NCBI RefSeq assembly: GCF_016086655.4
Contig: NC_052136.2
Coordinates: 52,196,492-52,260,491, forward strand
DNA length: 64,000 nucleotides
Direction of reading: 5' to 3'
From: Lepeophtheirus salmonis
Lineage: Eukaryota > Arthropoda > Copepoda > Siphonostomatoida > Caligidae
The stretch's first letter is position 1. Every line of letters begins with the position of its first letter. The notes under the pieces were generated by a model. It did no database searches and was not told where the DNA came from. It was given only the letters and a program-made list of their open reading frames with translations. Both the position numbers and the translations under genes were made by a program. Below, in pieces: positions 23,629 to 35,870 of this stretch.

Positions 23629-26372
23629 ATGAACATAGCAATCCTTTCCTTGAATGTAAACTTTATACAAAGTTTGAAACGTACATATCAATTAGCTAGA
23701 TTTATAAAATATGCTAAATTACCCAACATTGTCATACTTTGTGATACAATATGCAATTTGGAGAATCATGGCTCAATTCCGCCAGGTTACCTCTCTATCT
23801 CGTCCTTCAAAAGTATGAATTAGAACCCAAAACGTGGAGTAACTTTACTTATCAAGTCGACTCTAAATCCAAAAGTTCAATACCACTGCGCAGAAGGAAA
23901 TCTCATTAAAGCACAGTGTTATTTTCTAGGTGTTAACTTTGAAGTGATTGTTCTATATGGGCCAAACACTGACGACCCATATGTTACTAGTGTAGGATTC
24001 TGCACATTGTCTCACATGGCCCAACAATTATAGGAGGAAATTTTAACGTGAAACTAAAAAGGACCAGTGACACAACAAGCAAGGCACCAGACTCCCATCC
24101 AAGATCCACAAAAGTAATGTGGTCAATTATTACATACCTCAGTTTTAGTAACGTAAGATGCAAAATTAACACTTTAAATCATACCTTATTTTCTATTGAT
24201 AAGAACTCTTAGCCAGTGTTGTCAAAAATAGACTTATTCCTGATGAAGGGATTTGTAGACGATGCAATTGATTCTTATGATGTAATAGATGCTAAACTTT
24301 CAGATGACAAGGCAATTATCTTACTATTAAACCCCCAGTTAAAGAAACTTACACATAAATGCAGTGGACACTTAACTCGAGTATCTAGTACAATCCCGAA
24401 GTTAATGAAGGAATTGTAAGCATAATTCTGGATGTATCCCAAAAGCTGCAGTATGAGGGGGATGTGTTTCTACTTTTGCAATCAATGTTACATATAATAA
24501 TGGTTTTGTACAGAAGAAGAGGATATGTTCGTGCAAAAAGAGAGAGCGAATACCTTAATAAAATCGAATCTATTTCCAAGAGCATTCTTACAGACGAAGA
24601 AAAAAACTAGATGTATAGGGAAAATGTCATTGTCAAAAATGCTAAGCTTAATATATCCCCTGGGCCATCTGGCTTTACGTTCAAATTTTACAACAAATAC
24701 GCTTACCTCTTGATCCCTGCTCTACTCTCTTTTTGAAAAAAGAGTAATGTCTCTTGGGGTTTTCCCTGAATTTGCATCCGAAGGACGGATCGTCTTGATA
24801 CCAAAAGCTAACAAGGATCTTGGATACCTGCAGAATTACCGACCGTTAACAATGCTGAATTCTACGTATAAAATGTTATCCTATGTATTGACTAGCAGGA
24901 TAAATAGTATGACGGATGCATAAATGAGCCCCTCCCAGTACGGATTTCTGAAAGATAAACTGATTGACAACATTCCCTTCTCTGTAGAGACATTCCTTGA
25001 ATCGTCGAGTAACACCGGTGTGATCGCTCTAGATTTTACCAACCCCTTTGACATGCTGTCTCATGAGTTCATCATTCGTACGCTAAATAAGAAAGGGTTC
25101 GGCGATTTTATAGTTAGAATAGTCGGAGTAATCATAGAGGGTTCCCGTACCATTGTGAGGTATGTGAATTAATAGTCCTTTTTCAACGTAGAAATTGACA
25201 GATTTCTTCAAAATATACAACAAGATGACCATATCATTGGATTTTCGGCAATCCCAGCACATCAAAAATGCCTCTGCTATGCCGACCACATATCTTTGGT
25301 ATTGGCTGGAAGCCCTTTCCAAACAATGAAGTCAATTAGAAGAAGTATGACCTTACTCAGAAAGTTCTCCTCAACTTCTGGATTAAATATTAATCCTGGA
25401 AAAACAGAGATATTGAGCGCTTATGGGGACTGATAGAAAAAGAATGGCAAAGCTTCTGTACTACAAGAAACATTAAACTCCTTGGAGTCTGGTTAGAGAA
25501 TGAGAGTTTTCAAAAGAATAATGAGGAAATCGTCAGGAAACTTCATCAGGCTACCTCGTTCTTCACGAACTTCAACCTGAATATGTGGGACAAAATATCA
25601 GCATTGAACTCTTATACTGTCCCAAAAGTGATTATCTCAGTGACTCTCTGAAAAAGAGACGAGTTTTTTTTATGGGTAACCCCTTTTCTAGTTTTAAGAA
25701 TGTGCGTGTGAATCTTGCATTATACTCGAAACGAATATAGTATCTGTTTAAAGTGTACATTGATATTACTTCGAAGTTTGGGAGTTGCCAATAGGAGGGC
25801 GATTTAATTTCCCGGAAGTGCAAACTGTCTCCACCGATATTGCTGCGGACGTTATATGGCCGACCTCTCTAATTGATAAAATGGCTGAACAATCCCTTAG
25901 ATCAATTTAGGTCATTTTAAGGGCGTCGAAAGGCCTCGAGTGCCGTTCAGAACGAAAGCCTCAATAGTTTCTAGGTCAGATATCAGAAGATTTTTCAAAA
26001 AATCAACTATGGCTCCTTTTTGCGACTATCTGGAAAGGAGAAACATCCTTAAAGGAGCATATACAGCATCAAAGTAACCAAAAGTTCAAATATCGATTAC
26101 TCTCAAGAACGTGCCAGGTTGGGGCAAAATTCTTTAACGACCAGTTGAGTAGTTGCACCTTTTGTAATGAAGCAAAAGAGACTACTGACCATCTCTTCTG
26201 GAGTTGCAGGCTTTTAAGTGTAACATATGAGCTGATCTCACATGGACTGCTAGATAATTTTGGAGGAACAACTGATAGATATGAATTTTTAGAACACTAT
26301 TGTGGGAAAGAGGAAGGCATGGTCACCGCCATTATTACAAGAACACAACAATTAATATGCAAAAAGGACTAA
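23629..26372 (+). pseudogene. LINE ORF2: endonuclease and reverse transcriptase
   Basis: The start is an ATG at 23629 giving MNIAILSLNVNFIQS, the usual opening of an AP-type endonuclease. The domain continues with NIVILCDT, GVTLLIKSTLN, VIVLYGPN and IGGNFNVKL (normally G-D-F-N). The reverse transcriptase starts at about 24,580: SPGPSGFTFKFY, then FPEFASEGRIVLIPK, NYRPLTMLNSTYKMLS, SPSQYGFLKDKLI and VIALDFTNPFDMLSHEFI. The active-site box is at 25278-25289 and reads YADH instead of YADD. After it come GLNINPGKTEIL and GGRFNFP, and the end is CTFCNEAKETTDHLFWSC, a complete C-x2-C / H / C zf-RVT motif at about 26,150-26,205. Frameshifts and stops are spread through the ORF. Target-primed reverse transcription is the family's known activity; this copy has lost it. 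Confidence 0.75.
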
Positions 26373-26665
26373 GAAGGACTTAAACCTTACAGACGTGGTC
26401 CCTCTTATTCAGTTACATATCAAAGTAATTAAAAATATGAACAATTTCTTCAGGTACATGAAGACTATGACACTAACGTTCTTTTAATTGTTCTTCTGTT
26501 TGTTTTTTACCTTAATTTTTAGTTTGATAATTTTCTTGATTTTACCGTTGTTGTTTTTTTTTGTTTTTATTTAAAGTTTAAAATATTATATTTTATGCAA
26601 TATGATCTTTAGTTTATTTCGTTTCTGAATAAAGTTACGCCATGTGGCAAAAAAAAAAAAAAAAA

Positions 26666-27621
26666 TTAAACTTGATTCTTTTAGTCAAATAAATCTGATA
26701 TAAGTGCACAGAAATATTGAACTGCTTACAAATATATCATTTCGTAAAATATTTATATGAGAAAGTTAGTAAGATATTTAATTAAATGTTAAAGATGAAA
26801 GAGTTTTCTGGCTAACTCAACGTTTCCTATAAACAAAGATATCAATTTGTATTTGCCATATATGTTAAATTAGTTATGAATATTAACTATTGAAGGAGAA
26901 GTTTTTTTTCTTAAAATGTTCATAAATTTATTCAAAAGGTGTTAAAAATGAAATATAACATACTTACAGATTTAGTCTTTCTTCTACTATTCTCGAAAAA
27001 CAACTATTTTATATTTTACAACATTTTTTTTTGTAGATAAATGAGATGCAAAAATGCATATTTTACTTGATGTACAACAAAAACTATAATTAAAACGTTT
27101 AAAAATTTTTATATAATTTTTCTCATTAAAATAAACAGTGTTTTTGTTAAAAATCCATGTTTTTCATTATTAAAATCTATATAACAGTCAATATTTTTGT
27201 GAAACCTTATATTTAAACAAAAGAATTGTTATATTAGTGAAAAACTGGAAATAAATGCTCATGAAATTCAATTATTACCAGCTTTTATTCGTTATTGAGA
27301 AAATTGGAATAAACTTATATATACTTTATAATACATCTTTAATAATTAAAATCTAGCAAAAGCTTTAAAATAAAAAAATAACCGCAAAATAATAAATAAA
27401 AAACTAAAGTGTTATGTAATTTACAACTAAGATGCACATAAAATGGGGTTAAAATGATTTTCTTACAAATCAAGTACAATTCCTAATATTTTATTTAAAA
27501 AGTATCTGCCTGATTCAGTTATCCTATATAATATAGATTATATAATTTTAATCCAAACTTCTATTCAGTTTTTAGTTTTAATAACGTGTAAACAAGTAAA
27601 GGAATGATAATTACATTCACA
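26666..27621. other. AT-rich non-coding stretch
   Basis: Sequence flanking the LINE 3' end, very AT-rich, with no recognisable gene or repeat. Confidence 0.6.
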
Positions 27622-28643
27622 TTTTTCTTCCTAAAACTCTTTTCATAATGTTGGGCGTCTACTGACAATTGACATTTATGGGCAATTTAGTAAAAGTAAT
27701 ACTTTTTTTTGAAAGTTTTGTTATAAAATAATAGCAGGCGGATTTTCATTGAGTTCCCTCTGGACCAAGGCTTACAAATTTTCAATTGGAGAAAAATCAG
27801 GACTGTTGGCAGGCTATGTGCTTTTGCCTAGAAAGAATCCAAGTTGTCTGAACACCACTTTTGCGCCTTTTTGGAGTGGTGAGCAGGAGCACCATCATGC
27901 TGGAAGAAGGCTCTTGATGTGGCAGACAACAATTTCCTTTTCAATGGAGGTCCAGTTTCTTCAGTATGAGACAAAAATGGATTAAGACACTTGCTGAGGA
28001 TCTCCTTTACATAGTATTCCGCTGTCAGCGTTTGGTTTCGGGGAATCAGGTGAAGATCTGACACTGCCTGGTGACTGATAACGGCCCAAACCTGAATTTC
28101 CAGAAGAAATTTCACAGTTGGAGTAGGTTCTCCATCTCCCTTATCTCTTACTCAAACCCGATCTGCTTAGAGATTTGGTGCATGAATTAGCTCAAATTGA
28201 CTTTCATAACTGAAGAAAATATATTTCCAGTCATCTGCACTTACACCAGAATTGAAGCCAGACCTTCTTTTGGTTTTCTGAAAGGTTGGGGTGCAGACGA
28301 GGTTTGTATGGCAAAGAATTCAAGTAATATCTCAGGTAGTTGTGGACATATGACTTGGATATTGGATAGCCCTTTGAAGTCAATCTTACTGTAAGTATAT
28401 TTGAGGATTGCCTCTTTTTGGTCAAAGATTTTGAAATCACCATTTTTTGAAATTTGCTAATTTTTTTCTTCCTTCCTCGACCCTTCTAATTTGCAAAGGT
28501 CTGTCATCCATCCTTTTCTTACACCAATACTCAATGGTCCTGAAAGGAATCTGTAACCTTTGAGGAACGTCTCTCTGGCTTGATCCACCCCCTTTTAAGC
28601 TAACAGCCGTGGCCCTGGTCTCCAAAGAGTGCTCTCTCACCAT
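27622..28643 (-). pseudogene. Tc1-like transposase (DDxE), decayed
   Basis: The minus-strand ATG at 28643 opens an N-terminal helix-turn-helix (residues about 10-45: AVSLKGGGSSQRDVPQRL and FRTIEYWCKKR). A second piece (28443-28231) covers the rest of the bipartite DNA-binding region, ending YKPRLHPNLSENQKKV. The catalytic part reads DDWKYIFFSYESQFELIHAP, where the first catalytic residue, normally D in S-D-E, is Y. Then come NAEYYVKEIL-like TAEYYVKEILSKCL, FFQHDGAPAHHSKKAQ (second D at about 27896), and, after a frameshift, PANSPDFSPIENL with the glutamate typical of Tc1 rather than mariner. The tail PNIMKRVLGRK fits the C-terminus. It has at least three frameshifts and several stops. If the frames are aligned, roughly 37 residues separate the second D from the E. 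No terminal repeats were found. Confidence 0.8.
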
Positions 28644-28705
28644 TTCGGATATCGAATTTCAACTAACATCCTCTGGTATTTTCTGAGCCCTATTATAGTG
28701 ATGTA

Positions 28706-28771
28706 TGATACAATCATCAAAAATTATTGCATCAGTAAAATTAAAAAAAAAATTGTCTAATGATTGTATCA
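28706..28771. repeat. 12-bp inverted repeat upstream of Tc1 relic
   Basis: TGATACAATCAT (28706-28717) and ATGATTGTATCA (28760-28771) are perfect inverted copies 42 bp apart, just upstream of the Tc1 transposase start. They might be remains of the element's terminal or subterminal repeats. No partner exists at the other end, so this is inference. Confidence 0.4.
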
Positions 28772-29109
28772 GCCAAATTTCATATAATTCCGACCAAAGA
28801 TTTTTTTTTTTACTATAAAATGGATATTTTTAATACCACTATCAACTTTTGGGGATACTGTAGATACAGGTTTGATCTCATCAAGTGTTACACATTTTAT
28901 TATTTTCAATCCAGAATAACATTTATGTAAAATTACCGAGGAGGACAACAAGACATCTTATCTCTTAACAAAGCAATCTGAGACAGTTTGAAAGAGCAGA
29001 AAATATTCTAAATTTTCTCAAGGCTAATTAACATTCATGCAAAGTTTTGCTCAAATTTTCACCGTTGATGGCAATGCGAATAAGTAGACAGCCGCTACAT
29101 GAAAATAAA

Positions 29110-29558
29110 ACATCCAGACAATGTCTCAGCTTCAGTTAGAAATGTCTACAGAACAAAAATCAAGCCAGAAACATGGTCTTGGGCGTTTTGAAGTATGACA
29201 TCCCATTTTTGTAAAGAGGAAAGAGCGCCTCAATACAGATCCTTACATCGAATCTATAGACCAATATCTACCTTGGACCAGATAAAAGTTTGTGGACAAC
29301 TTTGTTTTTAATCAAGACCCAGACCTTCCTGAGAGATAAATTTCAGGACTTACGGGACCTCAACATGTGGCTCCTCTCCTCTATATATGCAAACACTTTG
29401 CACAACTTTATCTTGGCACGAGTGTAGGAGAGGTAGTGTGCTACTCATAAGAGTGGATAATCTCTAGACCATTCCATCAAGAAGTAGTGGACCAAGCTTG
29501 GTTTTAACTATATATTCAAAGTCTATAAAATTTGTACCCCTAAATAAGATCAACCCTG
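29110..29558 (+). pseudogene. mariner transposase, central and C-terminal remnant
   Basis: Pieces in shifting frames match a mariner transposase in order. NMVLGVL is the strand before the second catalytic site. RLNTDPYIESIDQYLPWT and KFVDNFVFNQDPDLPE follow, the latter standing for V-F-Q-Q-D-G-A-P, with D present but the context degraded. Next come TYGTSTCGSSPL and ATHKSVDN-like remains of the C-terminal part (TKLGFNYIFKVYK near 29,490-29,535). The right end TTTAGGGGT... in inverse ends with CCCTG followed by TA at 29559-29560, like a mariner terminal repeat and TA target. A left end is not recognisable. The N-terminal domain is missing. Confidence 0.6.
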
Positions 29559-30879
29559 TATAAATATAAATAACTATACTATTAACCTTGTACCGATGAT
29601 ATTTATACTAAGAAGTTTATCTTCTCCATGGCAGTGATATAAGTTTTTTTTTTTTTAATTATTTAGTTTTTAAAGTGTACTCATTAATTTTGATAAAGTT
29701 GTATGTGATATAAAAATTAAAAGCCTTATGTATATTACATTAAAAGAAACGCGTATACTTTAAGTTGAAAAGAAGGAAATAGGAAATCATTTGTACGTCT
29801 TAAAGGCAAACACATTAATCAAATTAACTAAACTTTGATTAAAAAGGGCGAAATTTAGGAATATTTCCAAAAAATACATTTTCCAAAACAACCAAAAAGT
29901 TGCAATTATTCTAAATGTTGTTTCAGGATTATACTAAAAGTTTCAAACATGTTATACAGAGATTTGAAGCAATTTTTTAAATTTGGGGCTCAGAAATCCT
30001 ATTTCACTAACAAAAGATTAACATCATTAAATGGACTGATGAGTTATTGAATGAGGCTTAAATCAATATCCTGTAGCGTAAGACTTCCTCGTTCTATATC
30101 TTCGCACTCTATAAAAGCAATATCCCAGTAAAATACTATTCAGGGTGTTATCTAATTATTGTTACACTCTCTTGGGAATAATTACTACTATCTATAGTCT
30201 TTATTATCTTAATTGAAAGCTTTTAATAAGATTCAATATAATTAAGTACAATTACTAGCGATATACTTGAGATAATTTAATGAAAGTCATGAGAGGTTGT
30301 ATTTACAATTTATCCTTTGATTATATTATATGAGATATTGTAAAAAGTTGTAACAAACCACAACTCTACATTAAAAAAATTAATTTTTGAAAGTCAGTTT
30401 CTTATTGTTTAAGTCTGAATTAGTTGAAATGTCTCAACAAACTGACTCTATGCAATGTTTTTCAATATATTAGAGGTTTTATTACGTAAGTGTACATATT
30501 ATTGAAAATGTATTTTACATATTTTTGTATACAAACAAGGCTTTAAAGTCAGATGAATATGCTATAAATTATAATTTTTGTGTATGAGCCTACATAAAAA
30601 CAGTGCCAGATAAAAATACCCATTATTAATATAAAATTAAAATCTAAAATTATGTTTAGTATAGAAATATAGGCGTTTGCCAATTGAGTTTTTTCCCTAA
30701 TATATTCAAACCTAAAAATAACAATGATTTTTTAAATTACCATTTATTTCGGTACAACTTTAACAAACTAACTAAATAAAAACAATAATAACATAAAGAA
30801 GAGCCAATAATTATTAACAAATACGTGGCAATAAAAAAAATCATATAAAAACAAACAAATAAAATACTTAAAGGTTAAT
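29559..30879. other. No recognisable gene
   Basis: AT-rich sequence. A phrase beginning CAGGGTGTTATCTAATTATT at about 30,141 resembles a mariner-type terminal repeat but has no partner and no preceding TA. Nothing else can be assigned. Confidence 0.5.
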
Positions 30880-31180
30880 TTATATTTTTTTTAACAAGGA
30901 TGAGTCTTTAACAATGTTTTCCAAGAGAACATTTGTGGTGTCATTCATTGCTTTAAGTGAATTAAGGTAATATTGTACTTTCGTTATAAAGGTATGATGT
31001 ATGCTCTTTTTTGGGGACGTCCAAGGGAAAAAGTCGTCCTCACTAAACCACTTTTCAGTTTGAGACGAAATTGGGTCCAAATAGCCTCGAGAAATTTGCT
31101 TTCCAGCCTCATTCAGACCTCTTCATCTCCTAACACTCCCAATTAATTTGATTACAGACCTTTTCACCCTCAAAAAGAGC
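30880..31180 (-). pseudogene. Unassigned C-terminal fragment, transposase-like
   Basis: A 66-codon open frame, with in-frame sequence continuing about 17 codons upstream (RGLNEAGKQISRGYLDP), reads SQTEKWFSEDDFFPWTSPKK, HTFITKVQYYLNSLKAMNDT and LLENIVKDSSLLKK. The composition is clearly protein-like compared with the AT-rich frames around it. A segment of the form L-K-A-M-N-D-T-x-E-R near a C-terminus is reminiscent of a repeated transposase-like family in invertebrate genomes, but I cannot name the family from the sequence alone. Confidence 0.35.
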
Positions 31181-34099
31181 GTCAATATGTGTATCATGTA
31201 GCTTTTATTTGCTAAATATAATCATTTTTTCTGCATTTATTTACCACTTTAGTTTTCTGAATATTTATAATTTAAATAATAAAAGTTGTATTCTCAGTCG
31301 ATCCTGTATAAAAAAATATAGTGAAAAAGTGTTAAAAACTAATTTATTTATGATAAATCAAAATAAATCCGAGAGTTAACTCTCTTTATTTTCTAACTAT
31401 ATGTAAAATATATGCACATAATTGATACATCTTTAGATTAATATGCTATTAATAATCATAAATGAATAATTAAAGATATTAACTTTTCATCCAAGTAAAG
31501 CGATATATATTATCTTAGCAAAAATAAATATTTGTATAATATATATATTGACATTATCAAAAGTGAAAATCATTTGCAAATACGAAAAAGAAAATATATA
31601 AATAAATAACTTTTTTTCCATTTTCACGAGTTTCTTAACATATTTATTTTTCTAACTGAAATATATTTATATTTAACATACGCTTTACGTATGTAGGTAT
31701 CTACATTGTTTGTAAGCTGAAATAACAATATTGAGCTTTCGAATTGTTGAAAATCCTTCTATCATAAAGGCAATATTAACTTGAGCTGTCTTTTGAAGCA
31801 TGGCAATTATTGAATATTTAAATAACTATAAAAAGTATTATTTTTTTATTCTTATATTTTCAATAAGATTTTTTTGTAAATATGAATTCCTCACAAAGTT
31901 ATCTTTTATTCTATCTCTAGACCTTTCATTCTTAAGAGAAACAAAAAAAGTTGTCAGTAGAGTTACAAAAAGATTGAAAGTTATAACAAATTTCCATAAA
32001 AACTTTGCTTAAAGTATTGTAGGAAGTTTCAAATGAAAAGTTTATGTGATATGGATGTATTCTTTATATATTTAAGGGAAAATATTTTTGAGTTTGTACA
32101 ATTTCTAATCTAGTCATTAGATACTAAGTTGTTGATTGCGCTCAAAATTTAAAAAAAGATTAGTTTTTAACTTATGTAATTTAAATTATCACTGAAGCCC
32201 AAAAATATATTTGCCTTTTTGTGCTGCCCCTGATTTAATACGTAAAGGGGTGTAGAGGAAAGAAGGAATTGTTTTAACTCTCTATTTCTGTTTTTGTATA
32301 TATATGAAATAAATACAACCATGTTACTACATAGTACAAAAAAATTACTAGTATACAACAAAATAAGACATATATTTGATTCTTTTTTGTAAGAAAATCG
32401 TGTAAAATTCCCTTTACAGGACTCAACCAAGATTATTTTTGTTGATTTAAGATACCCACAATTTATGTAAATATGAAAAAATGTCAATCTAAAAAAATTT
32501 CTAAGTATTTTTGCCTATTTGTATTTGAGAATGATACTATCTGGCGGTCTACAATAAAATATAAAAAAAGGCTATAAAAATGTACATTTAATCTTGATCT
32601 AACGAAATTTTTTATTGTGAATATGAAATTGTTTCTTTTATATACTAAAATGTTTTAAAAAAATTATTTTTCACAAATAATATTTATTAATCTATCCTTC
32701 AACAATGAAAATTCAAATTGTAAAACTGTTTTTAGCTGAAAATTTTCTTAAATTACCTAAAATTCACATGTAATGTCCCCATGTTTGATAATTTCCTAGC
32801 TATTTTTGTGATAAATTATGGTTATTCTATATAAAATTTGAAAAGGGTTGTAGTTTTGCAACCAATAATACATCATAAATTTAAAAAATCGACAGACAAT
32901 TTTAATTTTTTTATGAATAAAATAGTATTGAAAAATGTGTATTTTTTATAATTTTTTTCATTTATTGTGTACGAATATAAATGAAATAAATTGAATTATA
33001 TTGCTTTTTTTATTGTTAAATTATTCAAATTATCTTCATTTTTTCACCTTAATATGTCATTAGAATATAACTTATGCAATATTATAATAATGTACAGAAT
33101 CTTGAACCCCTAATTTCATGAGTAATATCTATCACATCAATTTATCAGCTAAAAAAAAAACTGCACGAAATAATATTAAAATGTCTTTATTCAAAAAGCA
33201 AGTTAACATTGAAAGAGTTATGAACTAGTAAAAGTTTGCATATTAAGTGTGGTAAAAAAATGTTCATATGATACAAAAATAATTTTAAAGATCGTCAGTT
33301 TATCAGTACATATATACTAATGTAATGGTAAAGTACCTCAGTTTTCTAATTGAAGTCGTTTAGAAATAAATTTCAGTATCATTACTTATTTTACATATTT
33401 GAATAGAAACAATGTACCCTAATGGTCTGAATTATTATTTATTAAGACTTATTACTGGCTATTTTTTAGTTTAAAAAAATAATATCTGAAATTTGGGAAT
33501 GATTAAAATACATAAACAAACTCTAACATGCGTTGATCAATTAAAACTTAAAGGTGATAAAAAGAATGGACATAATTTTATATAAAGAACACGACTTAGA
33601 AGGGAAACAATCAAATACTTAATTAAATAAAGAAGGAAGCTGAAAAGAAACAACGATTTTTTTTATCTTAAGCCACCATTTTAGTAGACAATGTTCCCTG
33701 AGATATTTTTCTCCCTCGATCTTGTCATTATATATATAACATCAGTTTTCTTTTAAGTAATCCTGGTGGAATGAAACTTTTATAAACAAAAGATTACAAT
33801 ATTGGGAAAAAAGTAATTTTGTATTTCCTGCTCTTTTTTACTAACTAAGTATGTTATGTTCATTGTTTGTCATATGGGATCATACGTTAAAGTGTTGTAA
33901 AGGTGTAATTGTATGCTACAAACGCTTTTTGGGCAGTATTGTAATTCTCCAGTTCAGTTGTGAATTATCGTACGTTGAGTATGGAGGTTTCGATCGAATA
34001 AAATCAACCTATTTTATATTTTTACTAGCTAAGAGGCAAAAACGCCTCGAAAGCGAGCAAAAAAAATTGTGACGAATACGGAGACGATATTCTTTCAAT
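31181..34099. other. AT-rich non-coding stretch
   Basis: No gene recognised. The longest frame (minus, 32487-32167, 106 codons) has a loose hydrophobic composition but no family motif, no clear start context and no splice signals, so I do not call it. Confidence 0.5.
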
Positions 34100-34501
34100 T
34101 CTTGTTACGATTTTTTCCGGCTCAATTCTGCCTTCCATAGTGTACTCCTCGACCGCTTGAAGGTGGCAATCGAACAGAAGTGACATGTATAGGTGGATAT
34201 GAGCCAACAAGATATAATCAAGACAATGCATCTTTGAGGACGCATCAGAAGCTTTAGGAGCTCAAATAAGAAGTTTTTATGCATCTACTCTACATTCCAG
34301 ACCTGGCACCAAGTGACTACTACTTGCTCTGGTCTATGGCCAACATACTTGGTGTACAAATTTGGCATCGATAAAGGCCTGTGAAAATTGGTTGTCCAAG
34401 TTTTTGCCATTAGGGACAAGGGCTTCTATGAGAAGGTCATTATGAAGTTGGGTTCTTGTTGGCAACAAGTCATCAAACAAAAGGGAGTATACATGGCTTA
34501 A
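34100..34501 (+). pseudogene. mariner transposase, C-terminal half
   Basis: The forward frames match the second half of a classical DD34D mariner transposase. NSAFHSVLLDRLKVAIEQK corresponds to the N-S-x-x-Y-x-x-x-L-D-x-L-K block. QDNASLRTHQKL holds the second catalytic D, and HLLYIPDLAPSDYYLLWSM carries the third in P-S-D-Y. Only 30 residues lie between these aspartates instead of 34, pointing to a 12-base deletion. After a frameshift, FAIRDKGFYEKVIMKLGSCW and QQVIKQKGVYMA end at the stop 34499-34501, matching the family C-terminus. The DNA-binding N-terminus is absent. A pyrimidine-rich end at about 34,560-34,576 (TTTTTCCCTAACC) may be the 3' terminal repeat. Confidence 0.8.
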
Positions 34502-34576
34502 ATGGCACGATTGTAACACTTCTTAATAAGCATTAAAATAAAGCCAAAAAACAAGCTTACTTTTTCCCTAACCTAT

Positions 34577-35479
34577 TATATACTCATAAATATATGTATA
34601 ATTTAAAACACTTTTTCTAGCAAAGAATATATACATTGTAAACTATGTTTTTTCTTGGCCAATATTGTGTTACCTTAATAAGTCTTCATATTTCATGAAC
34701 TATTAAGATATAGCATAATATACTATTTTTGTAATAATTTTCTGGCAAAATCTAACGCTGCTACTTAATTATTTTGTGCATCGTATAATAGTATGTACAA
34801 CATATGTACAAATATATTTTATAAATTCTTACAAACCAAATGAGAAAATAACTGCTTCTATAGAGAATCATTACATAGGACTATAAATAGTTCCTTCATG
34901 TATAATAGTTTTTATTTTACATGGATGACCAAGTTGCATGATTATTAAGTCATTATTTCTACAAATAAGAAAAGAAAACTTATAAAACTTTCAATCAAAT
35001 GTATTTATATATAAACTGTGTGATCTTTTTTTTTATTGTTGCCTTTGGTTTTATTTGATATTAAGTTCCCATCTACGATTGTGCATTTTTTATTTAGTTT
35101 TGCAAACAAACTTTTGCAATGAAATTGAATATAAATTCGTACTGGTAATTTCTCATATTTTTGAGCGATGAAAAAAAGTAGCTAAGAGCTACCGTTTCGT
35201 TAATACTCCTTTTAAATCAATAAAATGCTAAAAAAATGTTTAGGACGACTCAAACTTTAATTGGAAAAGGTTGAAAAGAATCTTATCATTAGGACACACT
35301 CTAATAAATATTTGAGGATCGTTATGTAGATATTTTAGAATAACTTCAATAATGATTATATCATTTCGGTGGAAAAGTTCATAGAATGACACACAAATGA
35401 CGCCACCAGTGTTAAATCATATGGGTTTTAGTTAGTTTCAACCTTCAAATGCTAACTTTACAAGTTTCTCAGCTGTCAG
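34577..35479. other. No recognisable gene
   Basis: AT-rich background between two mariner fragments. I see no coding or repeat structure. Confidence 0.55.
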
Positions 35480-35870
35480 ATAATTGGTTTGTGAGATAAT
35501 TGAGTGAAACAACTTTTTCTATTCTTAAAAAAATGGATATATCAGAGTCTTGTGTTATCATTATGCATTAATTTTTGCTAAAAAAATACAATTGAAGCCA
35601 AGGCTTTTTGTTTAACGTTATTGGGAATCTGTATTAGGTAAATAAACAGTTAAAAGGGTTTTTCTGAATTTAAAAGAGGCAAAATTAGTGTTGAAGAGTA
35701 TAGTCAGTGGGCGTCCTATAGTGACAAAAACCTAAAAAATGTCAACAAAATAAGTTTGAATGATCGTACAATGAAGGTGATCAACATAGCTGAAACTTTA
35801 CAGATACCAAAGAAACATGTTGGACATATCGTGTATGAATATTTGTACATATGAAAGCTGGGGGTTTATC
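35480..35870 (+). pseudogene. mariner transposase, N-terminal DNA-binding half
   Basis: Forward frames match the N-terminal, double helix-turn-helix part of a mariner transposase. RYWESVLGK then TVKRVF is the Y-G-D-S-A-P-x-K-x-T-V-x-x-W-F block. After frameshifts, ISVEEYSQW and KNLKNVNKISLNDRTMKV follow, equivalent to the linker and second helix-turn-helix start. The end is NIAETLQIPKKHVGHIVYEY, an almost perfect match to the I-A-E-x-L-x-I-S-x-x-x-V-x-x-I-x-H-E-x-L block. The catalytic half is missing: the sequence after 35,870 is AT-rich background. Orientation and type would suit the C-terminal half at 34.1-34.5 kb, but the order is reversed, so they are separate copies or a rearranged one. 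Confidence 0.75.

Larger units (their letters stand above)
21800..26665 (+). mobile_element. Near-full-length two-ORF LINE (L1/Tx1-type)
   Basis: A single LINE copy about 4.9 kb long, with a 5' UTR of higher GC and pyrimidine-rich character (about 21,800-22,221), an ORF1, an ORF2 with endonuclease, reverse transcriptase and a zf-RVT-like tail, a T-rich 3' UTR with AATAAA (about 26,628), and a 17-base poly(A) at 26649-26665. All coding parts carry frameshifts and stops, so it is dead. The exact 5' boundary is not defined by any repeat; I chose it from the change in base composition. No convincing target-site duplication was found. Confidence 0.75.

Noticed and set aside
21730..26690. Similarity between sequence near 21,735 (ATTAAAACTTGG) and after the LINE poly(A) (ATTAAACTTGATT) as a target-site duplication
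   Set aside because: Match is imperfect and the left position does not coincide with a clear element start.
30139..30170. CAGGGTGTTATCTAATTATT as a mariner terminal repeat
   Set aside because: No inverse partner, no adjacent TA and no transposase in the expected place.
32167..32487. 106-codon minus-strand frame with hydrophobic stretches, considered as a membrane protein exon
   Set aside because: No family motif, no start or splice context, and composition expected from AT-rich DNA.
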